A DNA stretch of 64,000 nt from Rotaria sp. Silwood1. Lineage: Eukaryota > Rotifera > Eurotatoria > Philodinida > Philodinidae. The position numbers and the translations under genes are program-made. The stretch lies in the NCBI GenBank assembly GCA_905250075.1, contig CAJNOP010000034.1, positions 1,347,043 to 1,411,042 of the forward strand, in the 5' to 3' direction. This document shows positions 62,490 through 64,000 of the stretch, piece by piece. How positions within the stretch are numbered: position 1 is the first letter of the stretch; the number at the start of each line of letters is the position of its first letter. A model generated the notes under the pieces. That model was not told where the DNA came from and made no database searches. It was given only the letters and a program-made list of their open reading frames with translations.

Positions 62490-64000
62490 TATTCACTTTG
62501 GTTTGCTTTCTCATGTCATATATGTCGTATGCGAAAGAATTTTTTTCATGTATTTGTTTTTCTCTTTTGTTCTATTTGTTAATTTTTGTTTCTTTTTTCG
62601 TTTTCGACAGAAAAATAAAATATACTGATGAAACATTATTTAAAATTGCATTTTTTTTTTCTTATTTATTCATTAGGAAAACGATAAAAAGATAAGTGTA
62701 GATACAAACCATGGAACAGTTGAAAGATTCGTAATAAAGATATATTATTAACAACAACTTGTTTATTGATTGTTTAAATTGAAGAAAAAGTATCGAATAG
62801 AACGTGTCTGGGATATACTGGACCTCCATTAAACTTAGTTTATATGCAAACAAACACTGACCTGTACCCAAGTGTATCTATATGAGCTTCGCGCACTTAG
62901 AACAATGTCTTTTTGTGGCACATTTATGCAATGACATTAACTATTTTAGTAATAATGGCATAACCAGGAGAAACGTGATAACTAGGCCGTGAATACAAGA
63001 AAAAGGAAGAATACAGATACCTTTCTGCTTCATTGCGGCATGCAATTTGTCTTGCGACAGTTCTAATAGTCTGATACTTTCCTTACAGTTATGAGTAATT
63101 TAGAGGCAAATAATCATTAGAGACTTATTCAGAGTCTTGGTACCAAGAAGAGTTACAATGTGAATTATGTGTTCTTTCGAAATATAATTTCAAATTTTTG
63201 TCGAATTTCTGATTTAGGACTTATAAGTCAATCATTTAAAGGCCTGATAATCAAGTTTGAATAAAGAAAACTTAACACTTTTCTAAAACAACAATCCTCT
63301 TTACTAGAGACAGTGACTCGCAGAATTATTCACCCTCGGTTTTATTTTTAATCTTTGTTCATTACCTTGATCATTAATAAAAATTCAAATAGTGATTCGT
63401 ATAGATAATTTCATTACTAACAGTATTTTTCGAAGATGAGTCTGATTGCTATTTCTTCTAAGAGAGGCTTTCTCAAAATAAAATAAAAACATGTATTTTG
63501 GCTCCTAAAATTCACTAAGAAAAATTCTATTTGAGTTACACAAAATGATACAACAAACAATGTTCTACAAAATGAAATGTCTTTCAGCGCTCTGCAACGT
63601 TTGTTAATCAAAATGCATCAACTTTATAGAAGGTGTGAAATTCATTTTTTCTGTTATACGGAGAGAAACAATTATAGTGCATTCCGTAAGATTGACGTAT
63701 TGCGGTTGAAAAATATCGTAGAAGGCTGAAAAACGTTTCATTTCGTAGCGAACTGTTTCCTCTACTTCAAATATAGAAATGTATTTGCACATTCTAAGAG
63801 TTAAAAAACTTGTTTTTTTAAACAGCAAATTCTCTACACAAATCATGATGCAATGCTATACTACTGATTCTTCTTACATAGAATTAGAGGCGAGATAGCT
63901 TTTTCAAAATTAGTAAAAGAGTCACGAGTTTCAGAGAAAAACATTCAGAAATGGTTAAGCTCACTTTGTAAACCTATCGTTTCTAGAAATCAAGAAGATT
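62490..64000. other. Downstream flank of RBBP6
   Basis: The RBBP6 3' untranslated region with a polyadenylation signal at 62614-62619, then AT-rich DNA to the window end. Short minus-strand open frames (62662-62871, 63417-63846) show no domain or splice support. Confidence 0.4.

Noticed and set aside
1-64000. CRISPR arrays, bacterial operons, rRNA genes, LTR or other virus-like elements
   Set aside because: None was seen; no regular spacer arrays, no rRNA-like conserved blocks, no reverse transcriptase, integrase or capsid motifs.

Overview
This is an AT-rich animal nuclear contig. Its genes are split by many short introns (often 45-80 nt), and several introns of 0.5-1.4 kb carry repeats. 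The gene set is metazoan: Sex comb on midleg, a discoidin-domain receptor kinase, TMEM63, RBBP6, CMSS1 and a rhodopsin-like GPCR. Alongside these are a cellular RNA-dependent RNA polymerase and a NADAR-domain gene. Add the base composition, compact introns, apparent spliced-leader acceptors just upstream of start codons, and many small inverted-repeat elements, and a bdelloid rotifer (Rotaria/Adineta type) is my best guess. This is inference; no species-diagnostic sequence was checked.

Layout. A foldback element with TA flanks occupies 5-330. An eight-exon RdRP lies on the minus strand (1153-8472), with two MITEs inside one intron. From 8.5 to 17.5 kb the DNA is nearly gene-free apart from a small secreted-peptide gene (13261-13530) and a foldback element. 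A NADAR gene and CMSS1 (17524-18766) lie tail to head 43 nt apart and look like an operon. A 23-exon TMEM63 channel gene fills 20037-26729. A previously unnamed single-pass membrane protein is reconstructed at 29020-30444, with a possible first exon at 34748-34943. On the plus strand is a two-exon GPCR (35037-37207). An 11-exon discoidin-domain receptor follows on the minus strand (37444-41012). About 8 kb (41-49 kb) has no recognisable gene but holds two inverted-repeat structures, one about 1.7 kb long. Scm (49155-54253, minus) and RBBP6 (56350-62489, plus) are divergently arranged around a 2.1 kb spacer.

Connections. The RdRP would amplify small-RNA silencing, Scm is a Polycomb-group silencing protein, and RBBP6 links ubiquitin ligation to mRNA 3'-end processing; I see no evidence that they are co-regulated. 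Two patterns matter most. First, seven minus-strand genes have an AG splice acceptor 0-14 nt before the start codon, as expected for spliced-leader trans-splicing. Second, at least seven palindromic elements occur, four of them in introns of expressed genes, including the RdRP gene itself. They would fold into long hairpin RNA and are natural candidate sources of small RNAs.

All multi-exon models were assembled by hand from GT-AG boundaries and reading-phase agreement. Boundaries can be off by a few bases, but RdRP, TMEM63, DDR, Scm and RBBP6 each close to an exact multiple of three.
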